From Antilocapra americana (lineage: Eukaryota; Chordata; Mammalia; Artiodactyla; Antilocapridae), in the NCBI GenBank assembly GCA_007570785.1, contig ML664161.1:6359191-6423190 (forward strand): a stretch of DNA of 64,000 nt. Reading direction: 5' to 3'. Below the pieces are notes generated by a model. It was not told the origin of the DNA. It made no database searches and saw only the letters and a list, made by a program, of their open reading frames with translations. The position numbers and the translations under genes are program-made. Below, piece after piece: positions 60,670 through 64,000 of this stretch; position 1 is the first letter of the stretch; the number at the start of each line of letters is the position of its first letter.

Positions 60670-61114
60670 TTCTTTTTATAATGATGCACAGTTTTATTAT
60701 GGTATTAAATACTTAAATTAAAATGTTTTTCAATCATTTTTCTAACCATAACTTATAATAAGACCATTAACCGTTAGTTTTCCATGTGTAAATCTACATA
60801 TTCTTTCTGCTTTACCTTCAGAGACAGATTATTCACTGACTTATAAAACAAACTAGGATTTTGAAAAAGGAACATATCATTTATATTGGGTTGTCTAAAT
60901 AGTTCATTTGGGCCTTTCCATAACATCTTACGGAAAAACCCAAATGACCTTCGGCCAACCCAATATAATTACTTAACATAAGTGTTTGAAATCACTGTAT
61001 TTTCTTTCCCTCTAGGAAATAAGTACACTTTTCCATTTCGATAGAATAAACTAACAATAACTAACAGTAGTCCTGCACATTTTAAGCCCCTCCTCTCTTC
61101 CATAATTTTCTAAG
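60670..61114 (-). pseudogene. Short processed retrocopy, source unknown
   Basis: A 445-base insert flanked by the exact 13-bp repeat ACTCTGCATTTCT (60657-60669 and 61115-61127). On the minus strand it ends with AATAAA about 20 bases before a short A-rich tail (AAAAAGAA), which is the layout of a retroposed mRNA 3' end. No coding remnant was recognised, so it is probably a 3' UTR piece. A mariner MITE lies inside it at 60882-60967. Confidence 0.65.
60882..60967. mobile_element. Mariner-type MITE (miR-2284/2285-like hairpin)
   Basis: An 86-base near-palindrome with perfect 12-base ends TATATTGGGTTG and CAACCCAATATA and a TA at each edge, as expected of mariner insertion. The middle is TTCCATAACATCTTACGGAA. 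Arms pair over most of their length with a bulge near TCTAAATAG. From memory, the large ruminant miR-2284/2285 family derives from this kind of element; the 3' arm AAAACCCAAATGACC resembles it but is diverged. Confidence 0.85.
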
Positions 61115-61289
61115 ACTCTGCATTTCTAACACATCCCCAGAGGATGCTGACACAGCCAGACCAAGGGCCACACTTGGAGGAGCAAGGCTTTAGAACTTAG
61201 TGATCACAAACCCAGAAGGTGAAGCTAATTGAGAACTATTATGTAAAAATTAAACAGACAAACACAAGATAGTTCTGCTCCACATTTTG

Positions 61290-61790
61290 TCAAGCAAATC
61301 TGCATGGCATCTTGACAGCACTCCGTTTCCTAAAATACTAGAAGACCACACTGTCGCCATATGGTTGCACCCTAACCCAGTCGGACACCCTCCGCAATGC
61401 TCTCCAGATCCGCTGAGAAGCCCTCACCGAGCTGGTTCACCTGCCTGTGCTTGCTGCAAAAGTCCAAGGCCGGTCTTTGTCTCCAAATCTACAGACGACT
61501 CCCATGTGCTCCCATGTCACCTCTAGTGTGGACAGGGGCTGCCGTACTTCCCTGCCAAAAGACCATGGCACAGGACGGAGCAGCCCCTCTTGCCTTCTCC
61601 CTGTTCTAAGGCGACAGCCCTGGCTGTCATTCAGGGCGTCACTTTTCAAGCCATCCTGCCTCATTGACAGAATCCTGGCGCTGGCAGGCCGCTCTTCCAG
61701 CCAACACACTGCTCCTCAGCCCAGCTTCCTCCGCACTCTACCAGGAGCCTGCATGGACTCACGGGGGCTGCCTGAAAGGTGATCCCAGTT
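61290..61790. other. GC-rich patch with overlapping open frames
   Basis: Clearly more GC-rich and CpG-containing than its surroundings. Frames are open on plus (61287-61526; 61447-61782, 111 codons) and minus (61437-61709), which is expected from low stop-codon density in GC-rich DNA. No domain, no splice sites I trust, no repeat recognised. It could be a non-coding exon or a small CpG-containing regulatory patch. Confidence 0.35.
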
Positions 61791-61799
61791 TTAGTATAA

Positions 61800-62140
61800 A
61801 ATTTTCCTACCCTCAGAATTCTGAGATGCTACTGGGATTTACAAGTTGTTTTAAGGCTGTTTGAAAGACAAACCTATGGTATTTACATAGATATATGGGC
61901 CTGTGTAAGCGCTGTGTGGTTCTTTATAAAAGGTGCAGTATAAATGTTCTTGTATTACTAGAAGGATTATATAAAAGATGTTAAAACATGTTTTGACCGA
62001 GCAGTGGTATAGACAGCCACAGAATATAATGTATCCATTGTCAAGAAATCCCCACTGGAGACCTCTGAAATCTCACATTGATTGAGTCGTGCCGGACTTG
62101 AAACACATTGAAAATTTTCCAAATGGTAAAATATAAAGTA
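61800..62140. promoter_or_regulatory. Candidate conserved block with ancient SINE-like tail
   Basis: The segment 61,906-61,945 (TAAGCGCTGTGTGGTTCTTT, AAAAGGTGCAGTATAAATG) resembles the tail shared by very old vertebrate SINEs. The whole stretch is free of young repeats. Assignment is tentative. Confidence 0.3.
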
Positions 62141-62149
62141 TAGGGTTTT

Positions 62150-62900
62150 TTTTTTTTTAGTATTTACCAGTTAAACACTAAAGTACTGTAACCGGCTGAC
62201 CTTTCACAGCAGTTTTTGTTCTACTTTTCCAAAAGCAGCCAAAAAGGGATTGTTTTCTTTTAAAGCTTTGTTTTGTCTTTTAGAAAAAAAGAATCAACTT
62301 ATTTTGAGCATTCTACAACACCCCCCCCCACCTCCGCCTAAGCAATAACATCATAATGGCAGAATAATCACTGTAAACAATGCCCTGGGGATTTAGTTGG
62401 CTGCAGCAGGGGACTCTAAGAGCCAATTTCAGTGCTTTTCTTAACTACATCATTGCATTTTTGTCTGCAAGTGGATAAGAAGAGTCTCCTTTTAGAGCAG
62501 GTTGATGGAAAGTGCTAATTGTTGACACATTAGCTAATTGTTATGATTAGCCTCTGACTTTTTTTTTAATTTGCAAAGTCAAGATCTCAGCTGTGAAGTA
62601 TGAAGATGCTTTATTACAACAATACTATGAAAACATTCAAACAATGAGAGGCTAATCTTCAGAAGCATTCAATCCGGTGGCCTCTAGACAGCCCTGCCTT
62701 TAAAGAATAGACAACCATCAGGAAAAAAAAATATCCTAACTGCTGCATCCACCCAATATTTCAGACATAAGTGCTCTGGGTTATCATTAATGATCTGTTT
62801 TTACAAATTCACTGTGTCTTTGGAAAGTTGAAGTAATTCCAAACCAAATAAACCACATGCAAGCTGTAATGGTCTACTGACAATTGAGGCGGTTTGGAAT
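62150..62900. promoter_or_regulatory. Candidate developmental enhancer
   Basis: A repeat-free 750 bases with the exact duplicate GCTAATTGTT at 62514-62523 and 62533-62542 (19-base offset), both with homeodomain TAATTG cores, followed by ATGATTAGCC. There are further cores and E-box-like sequence and no open frame. It has the strongest conserved-element look in the window. Activity and conservation are inferred. Confidence 0.42.
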
Positions 62901-63319
62901 CCACAATAATGTGAACCTGTAAGGTACCAGACTTAGATGTTTCTCCGTTTTCTAAAAATCAACATGGGGTATTTGAAATTGGGACCATTCTGGCTCTAGC
63001 TCAACTTGGAAAAACAGCTAGGCAGAAATACTAAAATGTATGTGTACTTTAATATTTAGAGAAAAGGAGAGAGGAAATCAAGTACGGAAAGTAGCAAGAA
63101 ACCAAATTTCAGGGTTCAACTCTTGACTCTGGCCACAGAATGAGCCATTATGCTGTGCCTCATCCAGATTTCTAGAAAATGCAATCAAATAGTTACTGTT
63201 TGCTATATGTATATGGCCTCATATAAAAATAGTATTTGACTAAATTTCAATTTTTAAAAATTCAGACACATCTTAAGATCAATGCACAATTGTATCATGA
63301 TAAAATGTGAAAAAAAAAA

Positions 63320-63785
63320 CAAGAAGAAAATCTGAATAGTTATTTTCCAGAAGCCATACAGATGGCCAACAGGCACATGAAAAGAAGCTCAGCATCACTA
63401 ATCATGAGAAAAATGCAAATAAAAACCACAATGAGATATCACTCATACCTGTCAAAATGGTTATCATCAAAAAGACAAAAGATAACAAGTGTTGGTAAGG
63501 ATGAGGAGAAAAGGGAATCCTTGTGCACTGTTGGTGAAAATGTAAATTGGTGCAGCCACTATGTAAAACAGTGTGGAGGTTCCTCAAAAAATGAAAAATA
63601 GAACTACCATATGATCCAGCAATTCCACATCTGGGTATTTATCAGAAGTAAATGAAAACACTAATTCAACAAGATACATGCACCCCAGGGTTCACTGCAG
63701 CATTGTTTACAATAGCCAAGATACAGAAACAACCTACATCTCCTCGATGGGTAAATGAATAAAGAAGATATGAGACAGACCAAAC
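63320..63785 (+). mobile_element. L1 ORF2 C-terminal fragment
   Basis: The plus-strand L1 ORF2 end. A 79-codon frame (63362-63601) begins with [20 protein letters not shown], then YHSYLSKW with a frame loss. DNA landmarks CCATATGATCCAGCAATTCC and AATAGCCAAGATACAGAAAC follow. The element is cut at the right by a SINE. Not functional. Confidence 0.88.
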
Positions 63786-63790
63786 AGATG

Positions 63791-63991
63791 TATGTTAGTG
63801 TCTGTAATGTCCAGCTCCCTGCAACCCCTTGGACTGTGGCCTGCTAGGCTCTTCTGTCCATGAAATTTTCTAGTACCCAAGAGTACTAGATTGGGTAGCC
63901 ATTCCCTTCTCCAAGGGATCTTCCTGACCCAGGGATTGAACCCAGGTCTCCCACATTTCAGGCAGATTCTTTATGTTCTGAGCCACCAGAG
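63791..63991 (-). mobile_element. Bov-tA SINE
   Basis: A minus-strand copy: TGTCTGTAATGTCCAGCTCC, GACTGTGGCCTGCTAGGCTC, GATTGAACCCAGGTCTCCCA and the head TGTTCTGAGCCACCAGAG. It interrupts or abuts the L1 fragment; the window ends just after it. Confidence 0.93.
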
Positions 63992-64000
63992 ATTATTCAG

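Larger units (their letters stand above)
60545..61195. mobile_element. MER5-like element split by a retrocopy
   Basis: The left part, 60,545-60,669, ends CCTGAAACTCTGCATTTCT. The right part, 61,128-61,195, continues AACACATCCCCAGAGGATGC and ACACTTGGAGGAGCAAGG. Joined by eye, the two parts follow the MER5A order, so the DNA between them is a later insertion. Confidence 0.7.

Noticed and set aside
63362..63601. Small basic protein gene
   Set aside because: It is the L1 ORF2 C-terminal region and loses frame quickly.

Overview
This is a non-coding window from a ruminant (bovid-type) nuclear genome. The evidence is the repeat content. There are about twenty copies of the tRNA-Glu/BovB-derived artiodactyl SINE (Bov-tA/Bov-A type), a BovB 3' fragment, CHR-type SINEs, short 3' fragments of the bovine L1 lineage, and a ruminant-type mariner MITE. 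These sit among older mammalian repeats (L1M-like, L2, MIR, MER5-like). I found no host protein-coding exon, tRNA gene, rRNA gene or CRISPR array. Repeat families are named from memory of consensus sequences and no library search was run, so family labels are firmer than subfamily labels.

Layout. 1-458: two Bov-tA SINEs in tandem. 459-6,740: AT-rich low-copy DNA with a CHR SINE and a BovB fragment. 6,740-10,993: a decayed plus-strand L1 interrupted by a Bov-tA and a small young L1 insertion. 11,000-17,650: low-copy DNA with L2, a possible CR1-like remnant, a Bov-tA and a MIR ending in a perfect 19-bp hairpin. 17,655-19,510: the 5' part of another L1. 20,240-21,087: a bovine L1 3' piece and a nested SINE pair bracketed by unusually long direct repeats. 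22,957-25,860: a minus-strand L1 with readable endonuclease and reverse-transcriptase remnants and an internal deletion.

From about 28 kb the character changes. Repeats become shorter and more scattered, and several repeat-free intervals look like conserved regulatory DNA, with homeodomain, forkhead and nuclear-receptor-like motifs and locally raised CpG. The best candidates are 28,800-29,330, 33,230-33,780, 36,100-36,620, 46,140-46,450 and 61,800-62,900. Between them lie L1, L2, MIR, MER5 and Bov-tA copies and two long microsatellites.

The most informative structures are: the 60.5-61.2 kb nest (a MER5-like element split by a short retrocopy with a 13-bp target duplication, which itself carries a mariner hairpin of the kind linked to the ruminant miR-2284/2285 family); the 67-71 bp direct repeats around the nested SINEs at 20.5-21.1 kb; the perfect inverted repeat at 15.3 kb; and the putative enhancer at 62.15-62.9 kb with a duplicated homeodomain-type motif. 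Nothing here supports a new protein system. The window reads as a gene desert or large intron with candidate long-range regulatory DNA.
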